From Sipunculus nudus (lineage: Eukaryota; Annelida; Sipuncula; Golfingiida; Sipunculidae): a DNA stretch of 64,000 nucleotides. Location: positions 96,928,723-96,992,722 of the forward strand of contig CM049309.1 of assembly GCA_026874595.1 (NCBI GenBank). The letters run 5' to 3'. Below are positions 37,607-49,539 of the stretch, piece by piece. Under the pieces are notes generated by a model. That model ran no database searches and was not told the origin of the DNA. It saw only the letters and a list, made by a program, of their open reading frames with translations. The first letter of the stretch is position 1, and each line of letters begins with the position of its first letter. The position numbers and the translations under genes were made by a program.

Positions 37607-40600
37607 TTGTTTGAATGATTTATTGACACAATACATAGTAAGTACATTCACGTGGTATTCTACCTAAGCACATATATAAATATAAACTTGTATCAATAGA
37701 TTGAGCGCAAGCTACTTAAAGCTCATGAAGCTCGCTCCTGAATTCTAAAGTGGTAATTTTCTGATGCATGGCGGGGGGGGGGGGGGGGGGGGGGGTGATG
37801 TTAACATATTGGTGACTGAAGTATCATGGAAGATGTGGATAGCATAATGACTATGTTTTTAGTTGTGATTTAGAAAGTGTAAGGTGCCAGTTGAGAGGAG
37901 AGAAAGAGTTTTGGTGGGTGTGGGATGAGTTTGTCAAAATTGTCAAATTATTTTATGTTAGAATCTGTTTGAGTTTTCAATAAAGTTTGCTACCGATTCA
38001 AATATTTCCTTGTTTGATTTGTCATCTATTTTTGGGTCACCAAAAAGTAGAACTTTTAATGGGGTATCCCTAGGTAAGTATGTTTTTCTAGTGGAGTTAT
38101 AGAGGTGGCATTGCAGTAGGTAGTGGTTGGGATCTTCTGATGGGTGGCCACATTGACATTTTTTGGTGTCGCTAATATGTCTTGTGTACATATGATAATT
38201 TAGATCACTACATTTCATTCTCATGCGTGCATGGATTATTTGTGATTTTCTGGTTCCCGAGTTGTAGTACGTAGGTGTTTTAGTTCTTAGAGCTGATTTT
38301 TTCAATTGGTAGTTTAATGAGCCACTTGTCAAGCAAGCTTTCTTATCAAGATCCATTTGGTTCCATAATCTGATTGATTTTGGGAGAAAAGAGTTGAAAT
38401 ATAAATCAGTTCTTGCTTGTATTGGAGTAAGGTTGTGTATTACAAATCTGGTTTCGTATATGTTACTATGTGGAGGTGGAAGAAGAATGCGTAGATACTG
38501 CGGACTTTCATTGTTAATCATTTTATGTACAAGGAGGATTTGTTTGTTTTCTCTTCTCTTTTGGAGAGTTTCCCATCCTGATTCAAGATATAAGAGTTCA
38601 TGTGATGTTCCTTTTACCCCTCCCGTTACAATTCTTGCAGCTATCAGTTGTATTTTTTCAAGTGTCTGGTCTTGTTCCTGGGTACAGCTGCTCCATAAGA
38701 TGTTTCCATATTCTAATAGGGGTCTGATATATGAGAAATATATATTTTGTAAGGTTGTTCTATCTAGGAGATATTTTAACTTGCTTAAGATTAGAAGTTT
38801 GTTCATTGCTTTAGCTGCAATGTAGTTTATGTGTTCTTGCCATTTGCAATTATGGCTAAGGATTATTCCTAAATGTTTGTGCATTTTAAGTCTAGTTATT
38901 TTTGTTTTATTTAGGTATAAGTCAGGGAGGTTTACAGGTGCTGTTTTCCTTGAAAAGAGTACCGATTCAGTTTTTCCTGCATTAAAAGTGACTAGCCACT
39001 TCCTTGACCACTGGTAAATCTTTTCAAGGTCAGCATTTAGTATCTGGGCTGCTCGGATGGGATTTTCTATGGCTAGGTATAACATTGTATCGTCCGCAAA
39101 GAGACGAATATTACTTGTGAGTTTTTCTCCCATGTCGTCGATAAAGACTAAGAAGAGTAGGGGTCCTAGGATCGATCCTTGTGGTACCCCTGCCTGTAGG
39201 AATTTCCAATCCGAGGGAGCATTTTCTATAATAACTCGTTGTTGTCTATTTGTTAAATAGTTGTATAACCATCTGTGCAGTTTACCTGTTATTCCTGCTG
39301 AGAGTAGCTTTCTGAGAAGGCCATCTGTCCAGACTTTATCAAAAGCCTTACTTATATCTAGAAAGATTCCTATTCCTTCTTTTCCATTGTCTAAATCATA
39401 GGTGATAGTATTGTACAAGTCTGTTAATTGATACACTGCAGAGTCTCTAGGTAAAAATCCTGATTGGTATGCTGATATAATTCTGTTTTCTTTAAAGAAG
39501 TTAAGCATTCTGGCAAATATAATTTTCTCTATTATTTTACATATACAGCTTGTTAAGGATATGGGTCTGTAGTTTACTGGTTGTTTAGGATCACCACTTT
39601 TAAAGATAGGTGTGACATTTGCCTTTTTCCAGAGGGTAGGTAGTTTTCCTGTGTTAAAGGAAAGTTCGGCGATTTTTTGAATTGGGTATGATAATTCTTT
39701 ATAACAGGTCTTTAGAATGAAGGGATGTATATCATCTGGTCCCTTAGATTTACTTGTATCTAGGGATTTCATAATTGATTCTATATCATTTATTTTGAAT
39801 TGTACTTCTTCTAATTTGTTATTTGTTTTTCTTGGTGTTAAGGGAACATAGTTGCTATTGTGGTTCAGTATTGTTTGTCGTATAAATTGGTTGTTTAACA
39901 GCTCTGCTTTTTCTTTGGGTAGTGTAACATACAATTCATTTCCTTTGTCCAGTGGTGGTAGTGTCTTATGTGTTGTTCCTTTCATAAGGCCGTCTATGGT
40001 TTTCCACCAGTATGTCTTGTTATGAAGATTTTCCTTCAGATCATTTGCTAGTTTTAAAGGATATTTACTTTTGGCTTTTCTGACCTCGGCATTAAATTTG
40101 TTACGTGAATTTTTGTATAATTTCCAATCATTTGTATTTTTGGTTCTCATTGCTTTAGATCTGATTCTTAAGCACTTGCGTTTTATTCATTTTAGTTCAT
40201 GAGTGAACCATTCTTTATTGGTAGTTATGTTTTTAACTGTTTTTACTGGGATGCATTGTTCTGATTTACAGAGGACTGTGGACGTAAATTTTTTGTAAAC
40301 TATGTCGATATATTCTTTTTTGTCTACAATATTATCCCAGTTAATTTTCTGGAGCATGTCTTTCATTTAAATATAGTTTCCTTCTTTATATTTCCAAACT
40401 CTAAAGGGATGGAGTGCTTGGACAGGTTTATTCCAATATAGTTTCATGTATACTGCATTATGGTCGCTGTAGTGTTTGGGGAATGTACCACATTGTGAAA
40501 TTTGATCATTAAAATTGGTTATTATTACATCTAGTAGGGTTTTACTTTTATCACTTATCCTTGTTGGTTCCTTGACATGTTGGATCAGGCCAAGTTCTTG

Positions 40601-40867
40601 TAATATGACTTTCAGTTTTGGCTTAGGATTTTCAATTAGTAAATCACTGTTTAGGTCCCCTAGTATGATATGGTTCATTATCGGTATTGAGTTAAGATCA
40701 AAGAAGTAGTCCTTTAACATCTCCCAACTTTCAATGTTTTCATTTGGGGGTTTGTAGATAGTTGTACATATTATTTTTTTGGGTTGATTCAGGATTTCTA
40801 TACTGACACTTTCAATTTTATCATTTTCAAGGTCATGTCTTCTTTTAAATGGCAGATTATTTTTTAC
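37607..40867 (-). mobile_element. 5'-truncated LINE (non-LTR retrotransposon) with target duplication
   Basis: A 16-base direct repeat, ATATAAGCCTGAATGT, flanks the insert at 37591-37606 and 40868-40883. This target-site duplication fixes both ends. The minus-strand 3' tail contains AATAAATCATTCAAACA. The 5' end is truncated inside the endonuclease domain. A run of about 25 G (37771-37796, C on the element strand) lies in the 3' untranslated part. The clade is uncertain; Jockey/I-group (Nimb-like) is my guess from the C-terminal Cys-His motif. Confidence 0.9.
37958..40867 (-). pseudogene. LINE ORF2: endonuclease C-terminal part, reverse transcriptase, Cys-His domain
   Basis: A single frame runs from the truncation point to 37958 and is broken by only two in-frame stops, TAA at 40367-40369 and TGA at 40187-40189. 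The N-terminal remnant shows the AP-type endonuclease motifs GDLNSD and SDH (residues SDHNAVY). In the 730-codon uninterrupted part, reverse transcriptase blocks are YRPISLT (194-200), DISKAFDKV (265-273), GVPQGSILGP (321-330) and the catalytic FADD (351-354). A C-terminal motif reads CQCGHPSEDPNHYLLQC, a likely nucleic-acid-binding Cys-His cluster. The protein would copy element RNA at a nicked target. With two stops and no 5' end it is inactive, but the low damage suggests a fairly recent insertion. Confidence 0.9.
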
Positions 40868-41548
40868 ATATAAGCCTGAATGTCTGCAGCGTATACATAA
40901 ATGTAGGTTGTGCCACCTGCCACAAAATCCAGAAAGCTATCCAAGATGTATAAACATGCAAAATTTTAGGCAGATATGTCAAACCACTGCCGAGATATGG
41001 GTGATTTTATGCCACGGCAAACAAACAGACGGATGCTGTGCAAAAATGATTGCTAGTGGCACCACCAGTTTTGCGTATGATAAAGAGATATGTGAGATCT
41101 ATAAACATGCAAAATTTTTGCCAAATCGGTCAAATGGTTCCTGAGATATGAGCTTGGATATCTGCAGCTTAAATGTGAATGTAGGTGGCACCACCTGTCA
41201 TACAATCACGAAAGCTGTCCAAGATGTATACACATGCAAAATTTCAGGTGGATAAGTCCAACCAATGCAGAGATATGAGTATTTTTATCCCAAGGCAGAT
41301 GAACAGATGGACGCTGAGCAAAAATGGTTGCAGGTGGCGCCACCATTTTCACTGTATGTTATAACGCTTTCCAAGGGCTACATTTGTGCAAAATCTTTAG
41401 CCTTATGGGTCAAACGGTTCCCGAGATATGTGGGTTTATGTGTGGAAACAGACGCACAAATGGACGCTTGGCAGAGAGGAAAGGTCAGAGGTCAACCAAA
41501 AATTAGGGCGCAGCAGTTCACATTTCACCGATAATAATTCCGAATTTT

Positions 41549-43360
41549 AAACAAGGCCTACAGGCCTAATGCGAACCTGTGCATTGGGAAATACACCAGA
41601 TATAATGCTTCAATGCTGGACCATTACTTTTCATGTATATGAACTATGCAAGTACTAAACATTTTGAATAAGAAACAATTACACAAACATCACTGCTGAA
41701 ATTCTGGCATAGGTGCACACAACACTAAAAAATTGTAGCTGGCACCACCAGTCTTGTATACAACGAAGCTATCAGAGATATATACATAAGCCCAATTTCA
41801 GACTGATATATCCAACCCCTCCTGAGAAAAACGTGTGCAAAAGTCATGGTAGGTGGCGACACCTGTCTTGTGAGCGAGAAAGCCATCAAAGACACATAGA
41901 CAGGTCAAAATATTAGGCCAATACATCAAACTTACCTTGAGTCTGATGCATGGGGCTGACCAGGCTTAGGTGAGAAAGGCTGTTGCCCCGAGTGAACTGT
42001 GACAAATTGCTTGCTCAGACTACTGCACTGAGTGAACTCATGACCTGCACCTGGCTAGACTGAGTGAACTTTTGACCTGTACCTGACTGCACTGAGTGAA
42101 CTCTTGACCTGTTGCATAATCTGACACAGTTGGCAGTCTGCCAAAGCTATAAATAGAATGCAGCTACTGCACTGAGTAAACTCCTGACCCATACCTGGCT
42201 GCACTGAGTGAACTCTTGACCTGTTGCCTAATCTGATACAGTTGGCAGTCTGCCAAAGCTATAAATAGATCCAGACTGACCTCTAGCCTGTTGCCAAATC
42301 TGAAATAGTAGCCACACCATTGCATAAGCTCATGCAGGGGCCCTGCCCTAAGGGGCTTGACACCCATGAAGTGATCACATGGTGCCCATGAGGTGTTCAC
42401 ATGTCACCCATGAGGTGATCACATGCCATGTGCTTGGCTGCACTGATTGAACTCTTGACCTATATCTGGCTGCATTGAATGAGCTCTTGATCTGTTGCCA
42501 AATCTGAAACAGTTGGCAGTTTCTCATCCTATTTAAAGATACAGATTCAATCTTGGCCTGTTGGTATATCTGTTTACACATACTGAAAGACTTTGGTTAA
42601 AATTTCTTTTTTACAAGCCGACATATTCATAAACTTTTTATCAAGATATCTAGAATAATAAAAGATGCAGTACTTTCATTGTTAAAGGTCCAATAATTCT
42701 ACAAAAAATCATTAAAGTAAACTTGAACAAAGGCCACCTAAGAATAATTTTTGTGCAATGTTACAGAAGTTATAACTGAAACAATAATTTTGTAGAAGAA
42801 CCCTATTGCAGTCCTCAGTTTGAGATAGACTAAATTATGGTCATAAGACCAACTTAAGCTTTTCACAACTCAACCAAATATCAACAAACTCAATCTATTC
42901 TGATATGATTAAAAGAACAATGTCCTTGGATAATTCATTTGAAAAATTGGACGATTCAACTTGACAATTTCATCATAAACATTTTAAGCTGAAAGAGGCT
43001 AAAATTTTGAGGTTTTTGCCCATAAAAAAACAGGTCAATGTAGGTGGCACCACAAAATCTGCAACTTCAAATATGAGTAATGTGACCAACATTTGCACAA
43101 TACTTGGTAATGCTAGCTTCTGTCATTTCTGAGATTACTATGTCAGTATGCTTACTTGGCCAAAGGACTAAGTTCAGATTCGTGTAACTCTGCTAAAATT
43201 AATCAAATGCAAACCATTTGAACAAATTTGAGAGGGCTTGCCTCTGGGATCATTTCTGTAAAATATTAAACAATTTGGCTGGACTGTTTACAAGAAGAAG
43301 ACTTTTAAAGGTTTTTTAGCTTTTTCCCTATAAAATCTAAGTAAATACAGATAGCAAAAC
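41549..43360 (+). mobile_element. Family A element, 5' and central parts
   Basis: It starts AACAAGGCCTACAGGCCT and GCGAACCTGTG (41571-41581). It contains the GAGTGAACTCTTGACCTG block (42010-42500), a short GTGATCACATG array (42360-42430), and central segments matching 3130-4000. It is interrupted near 43360 by a family B-type 5' end, so its 3' repeat is not adjacent. Confidence 0.65.
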
Positions 43361-43735
43361 TAGTGGCCCATGGGCCATGACGCTCAGCTGAATTCATGGA
43401 ACCTTTAACAATGAGTAAAATGACTCGCAGAGTTCTGAAAATCATACATTTTGCCAAAAGTCCTTGGAAATAAGTTGCGTAACCTTATTCAGGTTTGCTG
43501 AATAGTTTATATCATGTACCCCAAAGGAAGTTAGTATGCTAAAAGCATGTTTTTTTTTATACAAGTTTGGATAGGGAGATCCAACTCTATCACATACAGT
43601 TATTGATGCCTGTGGCTGACAAGTTTGAATATAAATATGATGATAGGAAGTCTGTATTCACAGCACAGAGGTCAGGACCTGTCTCTGTGTAGGGTGAATA
43701 TCTTACTATTATAAGTTCATGTCCTGTGCATTATC
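43361..43735 (+). mobile_element. Family B-type 5' end, variant palindrome
   Basis: AACTAGTGGCCCATGGGCC contains a perfect 12-base palindrome GGCCCATGGGCC (43365-43376), followed by GCTCAGCTGA at 43382-43391. The start differs from AACAAGGGACCCATGGGTC but keeps the same layout and the same IR. The body after it is not shared with other copies here. The hAT insertion begins at 43736, so the extent and the matching 3' end are unknown. Confidence 0.5.
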
Positions 43736-45984
43736 CAGCAGCGTACCTAGCCTCATTGCCGCCCGGGGCAGTCTTAGAAATTGCCGCCCCTCTAACAAAA
43801 CATTACAAAACTGGATAACATATTGAAACATATCGTTTCAAATATCCTTGTTACAGGCTTGTTTTTGACAAAAACGCATTTATATGGATTCACTGGCAGG
43901 GAATTCTTCCGCCACATATTAAAGAGCAGACATCTCATTGCTAATGTGAATAAAAAGATCGCTGGAGGCTCAAACAAGTATATTTCATTATGAAGTGAAC
44001 AGAAAGGAATAAAACAAATAATTTGTAACTATTAACAGATTACACTGCAGGATACACATATAATGTGGGAAATTGATCTTTCATAATTCATGTAAACACG
44101 ATTCATGATTACTTTATACTCAACTTGGGAAAAAAAAATGATTTGGTGAGTGTTATTCCATTCTCGACACATACAAATACTTTGTCACATCTATATTTCC
44201 ACCTCTTGTTATCGCATATGACAGCAGGTACACCTAATAGAGCTATTGAGATATGCATGGTACTGCTGCATGCAAGTCATTTAGTCTTTACTAAAACAGC
44301 GTAATTCATGAGTTCAGCATATATATGTAGGCAGGGTATGTTTATTTTTTTCACATAAAAAAATCCAATGTTTGGATAAACTGACTTTGTTTAATTAAAA
44401 TATCCTCAAAGTTAAAAGCATACTTCTGTATTTTAACGAGAGTGATGTTAGAGTATAAAGAATCATGGAAAAAGGGCATTTCAGGTTGTTTCAGGCTGAT
44501 TAAATATCCTGGAATTTCGGGAATTCAAGGGTTCAAGAATGGAAGTTCTTAATACTTTCCAAGGAAAGAGCAACACATTTCATCAAAATATTTTTCGCAC
44601 AATATGTACGACAGACACCCCACCCCCACAACTTGGTGCCATTGGTCTTCTGGCAGGGTTTTTCCCTGGTGATTATCAGATGCTGCTAGGGATTTCTGAA
44701 AACGACGACCGCCCTGAAATGCAGGCTTTTTGCATTATTGGTCAGTTTATCGATGGCGTTCTGACATTGCAAGACCACAGATCTAACAATGAATATCTAC
44801 AGATATGTATTTCTTGCCTCTATAGAGATTGTCCGCAAATAATTTTGTTGGTTCCACCGCCAATTTTGTAATCTCTGAAGTTCTTGAAAAAGGACAAAAA
44901 GGCCAAATTTGAACTTTTTGAGGAACCCCTTCTGCCACTGATTATACTTAATCCCAGAAATGCCGCCCCCAAAAATGTAAAATTTGTTCCCTAATCATTC
45001 TGTAGGTTCTACTGTCCAGTTTATACTCCCTGGAATACTAGAACATGGGACAAAAAGGCCGAATTTGTAATTTTTGTGGAACTCCTTATGCCACTGATTA
45101 AACTAAATCCCAGATATGCCCCCCCCCCAAAAAAAAAGTGCGCAAAACATTCATTAATCATTTGGTAGGTTCTTCTGTCCAGTTTCTAATCCCAGGAATC
45201 TTGAACATGGGACAAAAAGGCCACATTTGTAATTTTTGTGGAACTCCTTATGCCACTGATTAAACTAAATCCCAGAAATGACGCCCCTCCCCCCCAAAAA
45301 AGGGTGCAAAACGTTCGCTAATAATTTGGTAGGTTCAACTGTCAAGTTTATAATCCCTGGAATCTTGAACATGAGACAAAAAGGCCAAATTTGTAATTTT
45401 TGTGGTACTCCTTATATGTAACTGATTATACTATATATAAATCCCAGAAATCCGGCCCCCAAAAATGTGCAAATCGTTCGCTAATCATTTGGTAGGTTTT
45501 ACTGTCCAGTTTATAATCCATTAAATACTTGAACATGGGACAAAAAGGCCAAATTTGTAATTTTTGTGGAACTCCTTATGCCACTGATTAAACTAAATCC
45601 CAAAAATGCCGCCCCAAAAATGTGCAAATCGTTCGCTAATCATTTGGTAGTTTCCACTGTCCAGTTTATAATCCCTGGAATACTTGAACATGGGACAAAA
45701 AGGCCAAATTTTTACTTTTTGTGGAACTCCTTATGCCACTGATTAAACTAAATCCTAGAAATGCCGCCTCTAAAAATGTGCAAATTGTTCGCTAATCATT
45801 TGGTAGGTCAAATGTCCAATTTACAATCCCTGGAATACTTGAACATGGGACAAAAAGATCGAATTTGTACTTTTTGTGGAACTCCTTGTGCCACTCATTA
45901 TACTTATTCCCCGAAATGCCGCCCCCCCAAAATGTGCCGCCCGGGGCAGACCGCCCCTGCCGCCCCTCCTTAGGTATGCCACTG
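43736..45984. mobile_element. Non-autonomous hAT transposon with 8-bp target duplication
   Basis: An 8-base direct repeat GCATTATC flanks the element exactly (43728-43735 and 45985-45992). The ends are inverted repeats: CAGCAGCGTACCTAG at the left and, reverse-complemented, CAGTGGCATACCTAA at the right, each followed by a GCCGCCCGGGGCAG-type stretch. CA ends and an 8-base duplication are hAT hallmarks. No transposase is present. A 110-codon plus-strand frame at 44539-44871 is unlike any protein I know. Half the element is a tandem array. Confidence 0.85.
44890..45950 (+). repeat. Tandem repeat of about 155-164 bases, about seven units, inside the hAT element
   Basis: Each unit contains GGTAGGTTCTACTGTCCAGT, then ACATGGGACAAAAAGGCC, AATTTTTGTGGAACTCC and AAATCCCAGAAATGCCGCC. 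Unit starts fall near 44999, 45160, 45323, 45487, 45641 and 45798, with a diverged unit before. The units end in GCCGCC, echoing the terminal GCCGCCCGGGG sequence, so the array may have grown from the element's own end. Confidence 0.75.
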
Positions 45985-46156
45985 GCATTATCTGCATAAA
46001 TTCTTATTAGAAATTCTCTGTTGTTGATACGTAAAGACATCATATTTTCCACATCAACAGCAATTTTGTTTTGGGCAAGTTTATGTCTGTTAAATCAAAT
46101 CAACACCATTACTAAGAAATTTGAGTTGAATTCCTTGTGAACCAATATAAAAATGA

Positions 46157-47196
46157 TCAACCAAGATGAAACTGGAAAACAATCTTTGGAACAATAGTGA
46201 ACAAAACTTTATGATGAGACCATGTAGCCTCTATTGTTGAGGTTGTAGCATCAGGGAAGTTAGAAAACACCAGATCAATAAGACTGCCATAATCAGTTGT
46301 CTTTTCTGTTATAAGTTGATGACAGTGTAAATGATGAGAAAGATCATTCAAGGCTGACATATTGTTTTGTTTACTAATATCTTTATTAAAATCACCCATT
46401 ACTAACAATGGTTTTTGGATATCAACATGTGTCATAAGCTGGGAAAGCTTTGACCAAAAGTCAGACAGTTTTGACTGAGGGGATCTATACACACTAATCA
46501 GTTGTAAGGAAGAGCTTGGAGTATTTACCAATAATACAGATGCATCAATATTTCCATTAGACTGATGATGGACTTCAGTGAATGGGTAGAAGTCTTTGTG
46601 GATATAGAATGCTAATCCATAGTGTGGTCTTTTTGATGGACATGTTGAACCTGTTGTTTGATGATCATTTCGTATAAGTTGGAAATTTGGTATACAATAT
46701 GAATCATCAGTATCAACAGAACACAAACGAGTTTCAGCCAAAGCAATGATATGGGTATTTAGGATATGACAATCAGAAATCACATCTTTGAAATGCAAAT
46801 GAAGAGATCTTGTGTTATGGTATATTATCTTCAGTGTATTGGTTGGTACAGATGTTGGTGGTAAGAAATTAAGAGCAAGTTTAGCATCATCACGTAGCCT
46901 GGCCATTTCATTTGTTACTTGTGGATCAGTTGATATTTTGTTTTCATCTAAATTCAATACATTCAAGCCATCCATATTTCTTGCCCTGCTCAATGCAACA
47001 TAATGTGCATGCCTCAGTTTTCTGGTTCTTGTCATATCTACAACCACCTGATCAAGTGAACTGCCTTGAGCTTTCCATATTGTTTTTGCTGCACCAATTT
47101 TTAATGGATACTGAGAACGAGTTACTAGTATATGTCTCCTGCCTGTATGGAATGTGCGCTTGGTGAAGAATAGTGGTGTCCATTCTTTGGATATAT
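46157..47196 (-). pseudogene. Helentron helicase end fused to AP-type endonuclease
   Basis: After the frameshift the frame gives helicase motifs (GAAKTIWKAQGSSLDQVVVD, then VALSRAR, motif VI). It then runs without a break into an exonuclease-endonuclease-phosphatase fold: IYHNTRSL, ALAETRL with the metal-binding Glu, GLAFYIH, SVYRSP, VMGDFNKD with the catalytic Asp-x-Asn, and SLIDLVFS. The final motif, normally Ser-Asp-His, reads SHH (46211-46219), so its Asp is replaced by His. This endonuclease is the extra domain that defines Helentrons and resembles those of CR1-type LINEs. The frame stops at 46157. Confidence 0.9.
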
Positions 47197-48624
47197 AGAT
47201 GGAGTGTAAAAGGCGGCATAACTTCTCCTGGTGTCTGAGCCAATGTTTGAATCCTCAAACTGAACCCAAAGAAAGCTTGGCACAGTTTTGCTATGCAGGT
47301 AGTGTATGTGCTTCAATATACAAGAACAACCATTAGTGATTCCATCTTGTACTGCAACATTACAGGTGATATCATATGGTAAACCAACAGCAATTTGAAG
47401 CGTTTTCAGCAGTCCTGCAGTTTTTGATGGATTATCTGGTATTCTTGAAAGTACATCTTTCTTCACATCATCTGTCACATCTGTTATTACTGTGTCAGTT
47501 GCAGTAATTATTACTTTAGTTGTGTTTGTACACTCGAAAATTTGCATATTATGATTGTCGACACATGTATTGTTTGTAAACAAATGAGTAGTTCCTGATG
47601 GATTTGAAGTGTTATCACAAACAAGACAAGATTTTAGGGTTTCAATGTCAACTTTTGTGTGTTGTCCTTCACGTAGCCTGTTCAAAAGTTCTGCAAAATC
47701 ACGATCATTTTTTTGCCTCATGATTTCAGTAAGCTCATACATATGAAAAGTGTCTACCCACAGGTTGAGTGCAAGAGGTCCATAGTTTTCAGACAAGTTC
47801 TTGAAAATCCAGTTGTCCATTGCTGGTTGAAGTTGGAAGAGGTCTCCAATAACAATTACATGGATACCACCAAATGGTTCTTTGTTGCCTTTAATTTCTT
47901 TGAGCCGCAAATTAATGAAACTGAACATGCAATTTCCTACCATGCTTATTTCATCAATCATTAATACATGAAGGTGCCTATACTGTGTTCGGAGTGTATT
48001 CAGGATGTCAGATGACAATTTTCTGTATTCAAATCCTTTATTTGGATCGATTCGGAAAGCATTATGTACTGTGGATCCTTGAACATTGTAAGCAGCCTTT
48101 CCTGTAGGTGCAGTGATAAGTATCTTGCACTCCAATGGATTTTCACCTTCATTCCCACTTAAGTGACGATGTAATGCTTGATAGAGAGCTCTGAGCAAAA
48201 CTGATTTACCAACACCAGCCCCACCAGTAAGGAATAGGTGTAAAGGCTTAGTAAAACATTTTACATGTTTGATGTGTTTGAAGACAGTGAGTTGTTTCTC
48301 ATTTAGACCCTGTACTAACTGTCTGTATTCTACATCAGGTATTCTACCAGGCAATGTAAGTGGTTCTTGTGCAGTGGTTCTTGGTGGCAGTCCAAGATCA
48401 GTTGTCAAATCATAGTTTCTCAGATGATCTGACCTTTCTGGGTCAAAAAAAGCATATTCTTCACTGGAAACTGGCTGTTGAATTGAATCTTCCTTCTCTG
48501 CATGTTCTGTTGTAGGAGCTATTTGTGCATATTCAGTTTCATGGTCATATTCAGCTTGGTCCTGTGCTTCTTGTAAAACATCTGCTTTGTGCTCATACTG
48601 TTTTCTTTTAAATTCAATTTGTAT
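47197..48624 (-). pseudogene. Helentron PIF1-type helicase domain
   Basis: The frame runs from the insertion edge through an acidic linker (EEYAFFDPERSDHLRNYD) into a superfamily 1B helicase. Counting from 48408, motif I GGAGVGKS is at residues 62-69, motif II IDEISM at 151-156 and motif III GDLFQLQP at 188-195. TRRSYAAFYTPSI lies near the end. It would unwind the donor strand during rolling-circle transfer. A one-base frameshift near 47195-47200 moves the remainder, including GRRHILVTRSQYPLKIGAA, to another frame. Confidence 0.9.
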
Positions 48625-49424
48625 TTTTTAGCGAACCTGTGAGCTTATGCGATGGCGCAGCGTTGTCCGTCCATCGTCAGCCGTCCGCCGTCCAGGGCTG
48701 GCTTTCCACCATCCATGGCTGTAAGTCAGAAACTGTCTGAGCTAGCAGCTCCAAATTACATGTAAGAATTTGTCACATGTGAAACTTGGTGCCCTGGAGC
48801 TTATTATTGGGTATCTGCATTAATTTAGATTTTATAGAGAAAAAGCTTAAAAACCTTTAAAATCTTCTCTGAAACTGTCCAGCCAAATTGTCCAATATTT
48901 CACAGAAATGATCCCTGGAACAATCTCTCTCAAGTTTGTTCGAATGGTTCCAGTTCGGAGATTTTTGGCTGAGTTACAGGAGGTTGAACTTAGTCATCTG
49001 TCCAAAAAAGCACACTAAAATTAAAATCTCAGAAATGGCTAGAGCTATAATGACCAAATTTTATACCAATGTTTGTCACGTCATATCTGATTTTGAGGTA
49101 TTGGTGGCGCCACCTACATTGATGTGTTTTTTACAAGCGAAAATGTAATTTTAAACTCTTCTAGCTTGTACACTGATTTATGATGAAACTGTTCAGCTGA
49201 TTGGTTTAAACTTTACAAGAATTATTCTATGGTAGAGTTCTGCCAGTTTTATAAGAATAGATTGGGTAAATACAGTTTTAAAAAAGCATTGTAGCCAATT
49301 GAAAAAGGCTTTCTGTATTTGAAAACAGATTTGACTTCATGCAGCCAAGTCAAGAGGTCACTCAGTACAAACAGGTGGGGTCCAGACATCACCATGGCAA
49401 CTGACCTGGCTCTGGTGGGGTATC

Positions 49425-49490
49425 TAGACAATGTGTCTAGACGTCTAGACACAGCGTCTAGACATCTGGACACAATGTTTAGATGCAGAA
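49425..49490. repeat. Short GTCTAGAC-rich minisatellite
   Basis: TCTAGAC recurs four to five times in about 60 bases, several as the perfect palindrome GTCTAGAC. It lies inside the nested elements. Confidence 0.6.
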
Positions 49491-49539
49491 TTCCCAGATT
49501 ATTGGAACTATATCTTTCAACTGTTTGAAAAAACTTGGT

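Larger units (their letters stand above)
37203..41548 (+). mobile_element. Family C element split by a LINE
   Basis: It starts CTAGAATATGGGTAGTCAAC with a 5' hairpin and GTATCCGCC at 37236-37244. The body is split at 37607-40867 by a LINE and resumes at 40868 with the duplicated target. A perfect GGTGGCGCCACC lies at 41333-41344. It is cut near 41548 by a family A 5' end before its own 3' repeat. The modules parallel 13019-13680. Confidence 0.7.

Noticed and set aside
44539-44871. 110-codon frame in the hAT element
   Set aside because: Unlike hAT transposases. It may be captured sequence, but nothing in it is recognisable and no second copy is in the window.
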